This document shows positions 1-5,208 of a DNA stretch of 5,208 nt, one piece after another. Below the pieces are notes generated by a model. It saw nothing but the letters and a program-made list of their open reading frames with translations, was not told the DNA's origin and did no database searches. Each line of letters opens with the position of its first letter. Positions within the stretch are counted from its first letter, which is position 1. The position numbers and the translations under genes are program-made. Source of the DNA: Acidobacteriota bacterium. Its GTDB lineage: Bacteria > Acidobacteriota > Vicinamibacteria > Vicinamibacterales > CAVVIG01. The DNA lies in contig JACPZV010000400.1 of assembly GCA_016195295.1 (NCBI GenBank), positions 1 through 5,208 of the forward strand. Reading direction: 5' to 3'.

Positions 1-746
1 CCGATCAGGGCCAGCCCACGCATTTCCTGCCGCGGCGCAACCGGTTCGTCTTCAGGGTCAAAGTGCCGAGCGGCTTCAGCGCCAAGGACGAGCTGATCTG
101 GACGCTCACCACGCACGGCAAAACAGAGAAGGCGTACGCGACGCTCCGCTACGACTACGTCGTCGATGACGTGGTCAAGGCTTCGGAAACGGGCGCGCTC
201 GGCGCCGGCACGAGCAGTCCGGAAGTGCGGAGCAACAAAGCACCGACGGTCCGGATCGAAGAGCTGACAGGCCGAACGTTCAAAGTGGGGCAGCCCGTGT
301 CGCTCGTCGCTCACGTCGCGGACGATGGGATCCCGAAGCCCCGCGGGGCCGGTTTCGCGGGAGCGGCCGTTCGAAATACCGCGCGGCTTGACGCCGCAGC
401 TGCAACGGCGACCGAGTCGGAGAATACTCTTCGGCCCAATCGCGCCATGCTGCCGCCGTCCAGAGTAACCGTGGGCAAGAACGTGGGCCTGCATCTCTCC
501 TGGTTTGTGTATCGCGGCCCCGGCAAGGTGACCTTCACGCCCGAGCAGGTAAAAGTTTGGGAGGACACGCGGGCCGGCGCGAATTCTCCGTGGGCGCCGG
601 TGTGGGTGGCTCCCGAGATGCCGGCCGATGGCACCCTGACGGTGCAGGCAACGTTCTCCGAGCCCGGCACCTACGTGCTGCGCAGCCTCGCCGACGATGG
701 CGCGCTCACGGGGTACGACGAAGTGACCGTTGTCGTCGTGCGCTGA
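1..746 (+). CDS. Secreted/envelope protein of unknown function, 3' part only
   Basis: The frame is open from the left edge (first full codon at position 3) to TGA at 744-746, giving 247 visible residues. The GTG at 63 is an internal valine, not a start: coding-like sequence (FLPRRNRFVFRVKVPSGF) continues upstream of it. Visible landmarks are WTLTTHGKTEKAYA (residues about 33-46), SETGALGAG (about 61-69), an Ig-like stretch APTVRIEE...LVAHVADDG (about 80-109), a low-complexity Ala/Thr linker (about 119-140), and a C-terminal beta-rich segment (about 158-247). That segment contains LHLSWFVYRG and KVWEDTRAGANSPW and ends in GTYVLRSLADDGALTGYDEVTV, the cadence of a PKD/Ig-like strand pair. There are no cysteines and no membrane segment in the visible part. 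I recognise the protein only as resembling unannotated proteins common in Acidobacteria-like genomes; this is recall, not a search. The signal peptide, if any, lies outside the window. The reading frame is secure; the function is unknown. Confidence 0.85.
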   Translation, partial: DQGQPTHFLPRRNRFVFRVKVPSGFSAKDELIWTLTTHGKTEKAYATLRYDYVVDDVVKASETGALGAGTSSPEVRSNKAPTVRIEELTGRTFKVGQPVSLVAHVADDGIPKPRGAGFAGAAVRNTARLDAAAATATESENTLRPNRAMLPPSRVTVGKNVGLHLSWFVYRGPGKVTFTPEQVKVWEDTRAGANSPWAPVWVAPEMPADGTLTVQATFSEPGTYVLRSLADDGALTGYDEVTVVVVR

Positions 747-796
747 CGCCACGTTCCCTGACTGGACCCGCCCGTCACGACAACTACCAACAGCGC

Positions 797-802
797 GAGG
801 AG
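797..802 (+). promoter_or_regulatory. Ribosome binding site for the DUF5916 gene
   Basis: GAGGAG lies 5 nt before GTG at 808. It selects 808 over the longer TTG start at 730, which lies inside the end of the previous gene and would put 26 non-signal-like residues ahead of the signal peptide. It also argues against GTG 802, which overlaps this motif. Confidence 0.7.
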
Positions 803-807
803 TGGAA

Positions 808-3069
808 GTGATTCGTCTCGCCCGCGCCGCCGGTATCGTTCTCTGGACGTTGCCGGGAATCGCGAATGCCGCGGCAGCACAATCGCCGCCGGTTCAGCCT
901 GCTGTCTTCACTCGTGACCCGAGTACGGGAAGGGCGACCATCCAGGCTGTCCGCCTCAGTGCTCCTCTGCACATCGACGGTCACCTCGATGAGACGGTGT
1001 ACACCACGGTTCCTCCGATCTCCGACTTCATTCAGATGGAACCGAGAGCTGGCGAGGCGGCGACGGAGAAGACCGAGGTCTGGGTTTTCTTCGATCAACA
1101 CGCCGTGTACGTCGCCATGCGCGCGTGGGAGAGCCGTCCGGACCTCATGGTCGCGAATGAAATGCGGCGCGACAGTAACAACATCCGGATGGGCGACTGC
1201 GTGGGCTTTTCACTGGACACGTTCCACGACGGCCGCAACGCCTACCAGTTCGAAGTCAATCCACTCGGTGCCCGGACTGACGGACAGAGCGCCAATGAGC
1301 GGCAATACAACAGCGACTGGAATCCCGTCTGGGACCTCGCCGTCGGGCGTTTTGCCGGCGGCTGGACGGTCGAGGCCGCCATTCCGTTCAAGTCGCTGCG
1401 ATACCGGCCGGGCACCTCACAGGTCTGGGGCTTCAACGCGCGCCGCAACAACAAGTGGAAGAACGAGATTTCCTTTCTCGCCCGCGTTCCCGCGGCGTAC
1501 GGCATCGGCCGCGGCAGTTTTGCCGCGTCGCTCTTTCCGACGCTGAACGGCATCGATGCGCCTCCGCGCTCGAGGAACATCGAGGTGAAGCCCTACGTTG
1601 TCGCCGATCTGACCACGGATCACACGGCGGCGCCGGCGATCGTGAACCACCCAGACGGAGACGTGGGGCTCGACGTGAAGTACGGCCTCACGCAAAGTCT
1701 CACGGCCGACCTCACGTACAACACGGATTTCGCGCAGGTCGAAGCCGACGAGCAGCAGGTGAACCTGACACGCTTCAGCCTCTTTTTCCCGGAAAAACGC
1801 GAGTTCTTCCTGGAGAACCAGGGCACGTTTGCCTTCGGTGCCTCAGCGACCACCGGCGCGTCGCAGCCGAGCGGCGACACGCCGCTGCTGTTCTACAGCC
1901 GGCGCATCGGCCTCAATCAGATCGGCAATCAGGGCCTGGCGGTGCCGATTCTGGCCGGTGGCCGGCTGACGGGCCGCGCGGGCCGCTTCAGCATCGGTGC
2001 GATCGACATCGGCACGCGCGACGCGCCCAAGGCGGGCGCGGAGGCCACCAATTTTTCGGTGCTGCGTCTGCGGCGCGACATCCTGCGGCGAAGCGCCGTC
2101 GGTGTCATGGCCACGACGCGTTCGGCGGCGCAGAGCGGGACCGGATCGAATGACGCCTACGGCGTCGACGGCACGTTCGCGTTCTTCGCCAACCTGTCGC
2201 TCAACACCTACTGGGCGAAGACAAGGACGCCCGGTCTGACCGGGCGGGACACCAGTTACCGCGCGCAAATGGAATATGCCGGCGATCGCTACGGCCTGCA
2301 GCTCGATCGACTCGTCGTCGGCGACGCGTTCAATCCGGAGGTTGGGTACGTGCGTCGTCGCAACATCCGCGAGAGCTTCGGTCAGGTCCGCTTCAGCCCG
2401 CGGCCGAACCGGATCAAATCCGTCCGCAAGTTCTCCGGCATCGGGACCTACACCTACGTCGAGGACAGCACCGGGTCGCTGCAAACACGGACCGCGGATG
2501 GCGAGTTCGCCATAGAGCTCCAGAATAGCGATCGATTCAGCGTCGGCCTCCTCGGTGATTTCGAGCGACTCGCGCAGCCGTTCGCCGTCACGCCGGCGGC
2601 GAAGGTCCCTGTTGGCGCGTACGATTTCGCGATCGGCCGGGTCGGATACACCTTCGGCCAGCAACGCCCCGTGTCGGGCAACCTCCTCGTCGAACGCGGC
2701 GCGTTCTACAACGGGCATCGGACCAGCGTCGGGTTCAGCCGGACGCGCGTCAACCTGTCGCCGCGGTTCTCACTCGAGCCCAACGTCTCGATCAACTGGA
2801 TTGATCTTCCCGACGGGTCCTTCGCCACCAACCTTGTCGGGTCGCGCGTCACCTATACGATGACGCCGTTGATGTTTGTGAGCGCGCTCGTGCAGTACAA
2901 CTCGACCACGCGCCACACCAGCGCGAACGTGCGGCTGCGCTGGGAGTACCGGCCGGGGAGCGAGCTGTTCGTCGTCTACAACGAGGAGCGCGAGACGCTC
3001 ACGCAGGGATTTTCGGACCTGCAGAACGGCGCGCTCATCGTCAAAGTCAATCGGCTGTTCCGTTTCTGA
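808..3069 (+). CDS. DUF5916 outer-membrane protein with N-terminal CBM9-like domain
   Basis: From GTG 808 the product has 753 residues, within the usual range for this family. Residues 1-24 form a Sec signal peptide: MIRLAR, a hydrophobic core, then ANAAAA before Q25 as the probable signal peptidase I site. A carbohydrate-binding family 9-like sandwich follows at about 45-240, with IDGHLDE (56-62), SLDTFHDGRNAYQFEVNPLG and GGWTVEAAIPFKSLRY. From IEVKPYVV (258) the DUF5916 part begins, with the family hallmark VEADEQQVNLTRFSLFFPEK and EFFLENQG around 311-339. The rest is alternating polar and aromatic beta-strands, and the protein ends KVNRLFRF. A C-terminal Phe of this kind is the recognition signal for outer-membrane beta-barrel insertion. 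I infer a periplasmic sandwich domain joined to a barrel in the outer membrane. The CBM9-like fold hints at glycan contact, but the substrate and activity of the family are unknown. No catalytic motif is seen, so a hydrolase label would not be justified. The gene lies 61 bp after the previous gene and 31 bp before the next with no terminator visible, so co-transcription is likely. Confidence 0.94.
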   Translation: MIRLARAAGIVLWTLPGIANAAAAQSPPVQPAVFTRDPSTGRATIQAVRLSAPLHIDGHLDETVYTTVPPISDFIQMEPRAGEAATEKTEVWVFFDQHAVYVAMRAWESRPDLMVANEMRRDSNNIRMGDCVGFSLDTFHDGRNAYQFEVNPLGARTDGQSANERQYNSDWNPVWDLAVGRFAGGWTVEAAIPFKSLRYRPGTSQVWGFNARRNNKWKNEISFLARVPAAYGIGRGSFAASLFPTLNGIDAPPRSRNIEVKPYVVADLTTDHTAAPAIVNHPDGDVGLDVKYGLTQSLTADLTYNTDFAQVEADEQQVNLTRFSLFFPEKREFFLENQGTFAFGASATTGASQPSGDTPLLFYSRRIGLNQIGNQGLAVPILAGGRLTGRAGRFSIGAIDIGTRDAPKAGAEATNFSVLRLRRDILRRSAVGVMATTRSAAQSGTGSNDAYGVDGTFAFFANLSLNTYWAKTRTPGLTGRDTSYRAQMEYAGDRYGLQLDRLVVGDAFNPEVGYVRRRNIRESFGQVRFSPRPNRIKSVRKFSGIGTYTYVEDSTGSLQTRTADGEFAIELQNSDRFSVGLLGDFERLAQPFAVTPAAKVPVGAYDFAIGRVGYTFGQQRPVSGNLLVERGAFYNGHRTSVGFSRTRVNLSPRFSLEPNVSINWIDLPDGSFATNLVGSRVTYTMTPLMFVSALVQYNSTTRHTSANVRLRWEYRPGSELFVVYNEERETLTQGFSDLQNGALIVKVNRLFRF

Positions 3070-3099
3070 CACGCGGCCTGATGGGGCTGGTCGACCCGG

Positions 3100-3107
3100 T
3101 ATGCTAT
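3100..3107 (+). promoter_or_regulatory. Possible -10 element (TATGCTAT) overlapping the first ATG of the propeller gene
   Basis: TATGCT matches the sigma-70 -10 consensus TATAAT at four of six positions and is AT-rich in a very GC-rich setting. No convincing -35 lies 16-18 bp upstream. The palindrome GGTCGACC (3089-3096) sits just ahead of it. If this is a real promoter, transcription would begin near 3112. The ATG at 3101 could not then be used from that transcript, leaving ATG 3128 as the start. The evidence is only this short match. Confidence 0.25.
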
Positions 3108-4960
3108 CCTCCGCTCCACACGCGCAGATGGTGTCCGGTCGTCGTGCGGCCATTTCTTCAGTGACCGTACTTGTGGCACTCGTCGTGGCGGGATGCGCCG
3201 GCGATTCGAACCGGGCGGGTTCGCCCGTGAACCACAAGCCCACGCGCGCCGCGCCCGCGCAGGACGAGTGGTTCACCGACCGCGCCGAAGAGACGGGGCT
3301 CGACTTCGTGCACTTCAACGGCGCCACCGGGCAGTTTCTCTATCCAGAAATCCTGCCGCCGGGCGTCGCGTTGTTCGACTACGACAACGACGGCGACTTG
3401 GACGTTTACGTCGTGCAGGGACGGATGCTGGCGTCGGAGGCGGATCCGCGGACCGCACTCCCGCCTTCGCGCGGAGCGCTCCGGCGAGGCCACGCCGACG
3501 CGTTCGCGGAGGCGGGGATTCCCCCCCGCGATTCGAAGCCCCTCACGGGCCGGCTGTTCCGTAACGATCTGCAGGTTCGTGCCGACGGCACGCGCGTGCT
3601 GCACTTCACGGACGTGACGGAGCAGAGCGGCATCAACGCGCGTCAGTACGGTCTCGGCGTCGCGGCTGCGGACGTCGACAACGACGGCTGGGTCGATCTC
3701 CTGCTCACCAACTTTGGAACGAACCAGCTGTTCCACAACAATGGCGACGGAACCTTCACCGACATCTCGAATCGCAGTGGGATTCAGAGCGAGCCCGGCG
3801 TCGCGGTTTCCGCGGCGTTCCTCGATTACGACCGCGACGGCTGGCTGGATCTCTACGTCGGCTACAACGTCAACTACACGCTGAAGAACGACCGGTTCTG
3901 TCCCAACATGGCCGGCGCGCGGGACTACTGCCCGCCGCAGATTTTCGGCGGACGGGCCGACCGGCTCTATCGAAACCTCGGAAACGGAAAATTCGTCGAC
4001 GTGAGCGCCAAGGCGCTCGTCGGGGGAAAATTCGGGCCGGCGCTCGGCGTTGTGACGGCCGATTTCAACGGCGACGGGTGGATCGACATCTACGTCGCCA
4101 ACAACGGCGAACCCAATCTGCTGTGGATCAATCAACGGGACGGCACGTTCAGGGAAACGGCGCTGCTGGCGGGCGTCGCACTGACCGCCGAGGGCAAGGC
4201 CGAGGCGAGCATGGGCGTGGACGCCGGCGACTTCGACGGCGACGGCGACGAAGACCTGGTGATGACCGAGCTCACCGGTCAGGGCGCGAACCTGTACGTC
4301 AACGACGGGTCGGGACGATTTCGAGACGCGAGCGCCGCGTCGTCGCTCGGACCGTTGAGCCTGCCGTTCACAGGCTGGGGTACGGCGTGGTTCGACTTCG
4401 ACAACGACGGATGGCTCGACCTTCTCATCGTGAACGGCACGATCGTCGCCAATGAGGGGCGAACGAACCAGCCGTTTCCGTACGATCAGCGGAAGGCGCT
4501 CTTCCGGAACCTCGGCGACGGCCGATTCGAGAACGTCACCGATCGGGCCGGCGCCGCGTTCACGTTGTCGGAGTCGGGTCGCGGCGCGGCGTTCGGCGAC
4601 ATCGACAATGACGGCGACGTGGACGTGGTCGTGGGCAACGACGGAGGACGACTGCGGCTGCTCGTGAACAATATCGGCAACCGCAATCACTGGCTGGGTC
4701 TGCGCGCCGTTGGCAAGCAGGGACGGGACATGCTCGGCGCCACGGTTGCCGTGATTCGCGGCGACGGATCCAAGCTCTGGCGGCGCGTGCACTCGGACGG
4801 CAGCTACGGATCCGCGAACGACCCGCGCGTGCTCGTGGGGCTTGGGCGGGCGGCGGAGAACGTGAAAGTCCGCGTGCAGTGGCCGAGCGGCCGCGCCGAG
4901 GAGTGGCCGGACGTCGCGGTCGATCGGTGGATAACGTTGAAGGAAGGCAGCGGACGATGA
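3101..4960 (+). CDS. CRTAC1-family lipoprotein: seven FG-GAP/VCBS propeller repeats plus ASPIC/UnbV domain
   Basis: The product has 619 residues from ATG 3101, or 610 from ATG 3128; neither start has a good Shine-Dalgarno. The later one gives a more typical lipoprotein signal with the lipidated Cys at residue 23 instead of 32. Numbering below is from 3101. The signal peptide has GRR, a hydrophobic run and lipobox VAGC (Cys32), so the protein is probably anchored in the inner or outer membrane with its body outside the cytoplasm. Seven calcium-loop motifs of form DxDxDGxxD begin at residues 93, 191, 242, 321, 377, 432 and 500, the number expected for one closed seven-bladed integrin-alpha-like propeller. 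An ASPIC/UnbV domain follows (about 527-605: NRNHWLGLR, VQWPSGRAEEW). The only other cysteines, 267 and 277 (CPNMAGARDYC), lie between blades 3 and 4 and probably form a disulfide. In this family such proteins are usually extracellular or surface proteins; the ligand is unknown. The stop codon overlaps the start of the next gene. Family and domain order are confident, the biological role is not. Confidence 0.95.
   Translation: MLSSAPHAQMVSGRRAAISSVTVLVALVVAGCAGDSNRAGSPVNHKPTRAAPAQDEWFTDRAEETGLDFVHFNGATGQFLYPEILPPGVALFDYDNDGDLDVYVVQGRMLASEADPRTALPPSRGALRRGHADAFAEAGIPPRDSKPLTGRLFRNDLQVRADGTRVLHFTDVTEQSGINARQYGLGVAAADVDNDGWVDLLLTNFGTNQLFHNNGDGTFTDISNRSGIQSEPGVAVSAAFLDYDRDGWLDLYVGYNVNYTLKNDRFCPNMAGARDYCPPQIFGGRADRLYRNLGNGKFVDVSAKALVGGKFGPALGVVTADFNGDGWIDIYVANNGEPNLLWINQRDGTFRETALLAGVALTAEGKAEASMGVDAGDFDGDGDEDLVMTELTGQGANLYVNDGSGRFRDASAASSLGPLSLPFTGWGTAWFDFDNDGWLDLLIVNGTIVANEGRTNQPFPYDQRKALFRNLGDGRFENVTDRAGAAFTLSESGRGAAFGDIDNDGDVDVVVGNDGGRLRLLVNNIGNRNHWLGLRAVGKQGRDMLGATVAVIRGDGSKLWRRVHSDGSYGSANDPRVLVGLGRAAENVKVRVQWPSGRAEEWPDVAVDRWITLKEGSGR
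3377..4624 (+). repeat. Seven coding repeats of the DxDxDGxxD calcium-binding loop
   Basis: The loops start at 3377 (DYDNDGDLD), 3671 (DVDNDGWVD), 3824 (DYDRDGWLD), 4061 (DFNGDGWID), 4229 (DFDGDGDED), 4394 (DFDNDGWLD) and 4598 (DIDNDGDVD). All but the fourth keep Asp at positions 1, 3, 5 and 9; the fourth has Asn at position 3, which can still coordinate calcium. Spacing is 98, 51, 79, 56, 55 and 68 residues, so the first interval carries a large insertion. At DNA level these are GAC/GGC-rich blocks that recur but are not identical copies. Confidence 0.93.
3512..3529 (+). other. C7 homopolymer within a short inverted repeat, inside the propeller gene
   Basis: A run of seven C (3521-3527) lies in the insert between propeller blades 1 and 2. 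GCGGGG at 3512-3517 can pair with CCCCGC at 3524-3529 across a six-base loop. The frame reads Pro-Pro-Arg here and is intact on both sides, since calcium-loop motifs lie before and after it. It is a potential slippage site, not a present frameshift. Confidence 0.5.
4941..4947 (+). promoter_or_regulatory. Ribosome binding site for the downstream lipoprotein gene
   Basis: AGGAAGG lies 9 nt before ATG 4957, inside the last codons of the propeller gene. It supports ATG 4957 as a genuine start and indicates translational coupling through the ATGA overlap. Confidence 0.65.
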
Positions 4961-5208
4961 CGCGGCGCGCGCCGGGCGGCGCCCCTCGACACGCTCGAGG
5001 CGCCCTGCGCGCGTCGAAGGGCGTTGCGGCCTGGGCGCTGGTCTTCGCGCTCGCGGGCGGCGGATGCAGGTCGCGCACCGACGCGGGATCGCGGGGCGGG
5101 TCGCGAGAGAGGAGCGAGCGATCGGCGCCGACCGATCCCGACGGCCGAGCGCTGCTGCCGGTGGCGCTCCCGGACGTGTCGAAGATGGCGCCGTCGGTCC
5201 AGAAGCAG
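4957..5208 (+). CDS. Probable lipoprotein, likely TPR-containing, 5' part only
   Basis: The frame opens at ATG 4957, whose ATGA overlaps the TGA of the propeller gene, and stays open to the right edge: 84 visible residues. No further ATG, GTG or TTG occurs in frame before the hydrophobic segment, which with the AGGAAGG site fixes this start. The N-terminus is long and basic (seven Arg or Lys in the first 21 residues). A hydrophobic run follows (about 23-33) and then GGGC with Cys37, a loose lipobox with Gly where Leu or Val is usual at -3. After it comes a hydrophilic Arg/Ser/Gly linker (38-60), then LLPVALPDVSKMAPSVQKQ at the edge. I associate that last segment with the lead-in to tetratricopeptide repeat proteins that often follow CRTAC1-type genes in Acidobacteria; this is recall, and no TPR unit is visible here. 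I infer an envelope protein made together with the propeller lipoprotein. It could instead be an inner-membrane-anchored protein if Cys37 is not lipidated. Confidence 0.82.
   Translation, partial: MTRRAPGGAPRHARGALRASKGVAAWALVFALAGGGCRSRTDAGSRGGSRERSERSAPTDPDGRALLPVALPDVSKMAPSVQKQ
4978..5004 (+). other. GC-rich hairpin in the first codons of the partial lipoprotein gene
   Basis: CCTCGA (4984-4989) and TCGAGG (4995-5000) are perfect reverse complements around a five-base loop. The outer arms GGCG (4978-4981) and CGCC (5001-5004) extend the stem to 10 bp, with CC at 4982-4983 bulged. It starts about 20 nt after the ATG and has no T-run after it, so it is not an intrinsic terminator. It may be a translation-modulating structure or a by-product of Arg/Gly/Ala codons. 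Confidence 0.4.

Noticed and set aside
730..807. Extension of the DUF5916 protein to a TTG start at 730.
   Set aside because: It would overlap the previous gene, lacks a Shine-Dalgarno, and would put a non-hydrophobic leader before a good signal peptide. GTG 808 has GAGGAG at 5 nt spacing.
747..807. Promoter search in the 61-bp gap before the DUF5916 gene.
   Set aside because: No pair of -35 and -10 hexamers with sensible spacing was found; the gap appears to hold only the ribosome binding site.
1455..2153. A 232-codon + strand frame overlapping the DUF5916 gene.
   Set aside because: It is an out-of-frame reading rich in Arg/Gly/Ala with no signal or domain; the DUF5916 hallmark motifs lie in the other frame across the same bases.
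1843..2718. A 291-codon open frame on the minus strand opposite the DUF5916 gene.
   Set aside because: It is a shadow of GC-rich codon usage: low-complexity Arg/Ala/Glu composition, no domain, and it lies fully inside a well-supported + strand gene.
3070..3100. Possible terminator between the DUF5916 and propeller genes.
   Set aside because: Only the 8-bp palindrome GGTCGACC is present, with no stem-loop of useful length and no T-run.
3128..3196. Possible twin-arginine (Tat) signal in the propeller lipoprotein (SGRRAAIS).
   Set aside because: The arginine pair is present but the rest of the Tat consensus (a hydrophobic residue at the expected place, then Leu and Lys) is missing. A Sec lipoprotein signal with VAGC explains the N-terminus better.
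3158..4792. A 544-codon open frame on the minus strand opposite the propeller gene.
   Set aside because: Its translation is dominated by Val/Ala/Glu/Arg-rich runs that mirror the GAC/GGC calcium-loop codons of the + strand gene. It has no recognisable domain, and the + strand protein is unambiguous.

Overview
The window is GC-rich and almost fully coding. It carries four consecutive genes, all on the + strand, with very short gaps (61 bp, then about 31 bp) or an overlap (4 bp) between them. I see no mobile element, RNA gene, CRISPR array or clear intrinsic terminator. Strongly GC-biased third codon positions produce many long shadow frames on both strands. The gene content points to a free-living Acidobacteriota-type bacterium, perhaps of the Vicinamibacteria. 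It combines a DUF5916 outer-membrane protein, a CRTAC1-type FG-GAP/ASPIC-UnbV lipoprotein and a following lipoprotein of the kind that usually continues into TPR repeats. This assignment is inferred from gene families and composition, not from a marker gene.

Layout. (1) Positions 1-746 hold the 3' end of a secreted or envelope protein of unknown function; its start is left of the window and its C-terminus looks Ig/PKD-like. (2) Positions 808-3069 encode a complete protein of about 753 residues: signal peptide, CBM9-like beta-sandwich domain, then a DUF5916 domain ending in a terminal Phe like an outer-membrane beta-barrel. (3) Positions 3101-4960 encode a complete lipoprotein with exactly seven DxDxDG calcium-loop motifs, suggesting a seven-bladed integrin-alpha-like propeller, followed by an ASPIC/UnbV domain (CRTAC1 family). 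(4) Positions 4957-5208 hold the 5' end of another probable lipoprotein. Its ATG overlaps the TGA of gene 3 (ATGA), and it runs off the right edge.

Taken together, this looks like a cell-envelope module. One protein sits in the outer membrane, one is a lipid-anchored calcium-dependent propeller, and one is a translationally coupled lipoprotein that probably carries TPR repeats. An adhesion, surface-assembly or polymer-handling role is plausible but not demonstrated. No function is known for the DUF5916 protein or for the partial first gene. The best candidate for an undescribed system is the coupled pair of genes 3 and 4, possibly working with the upstream outer-membrane protein.
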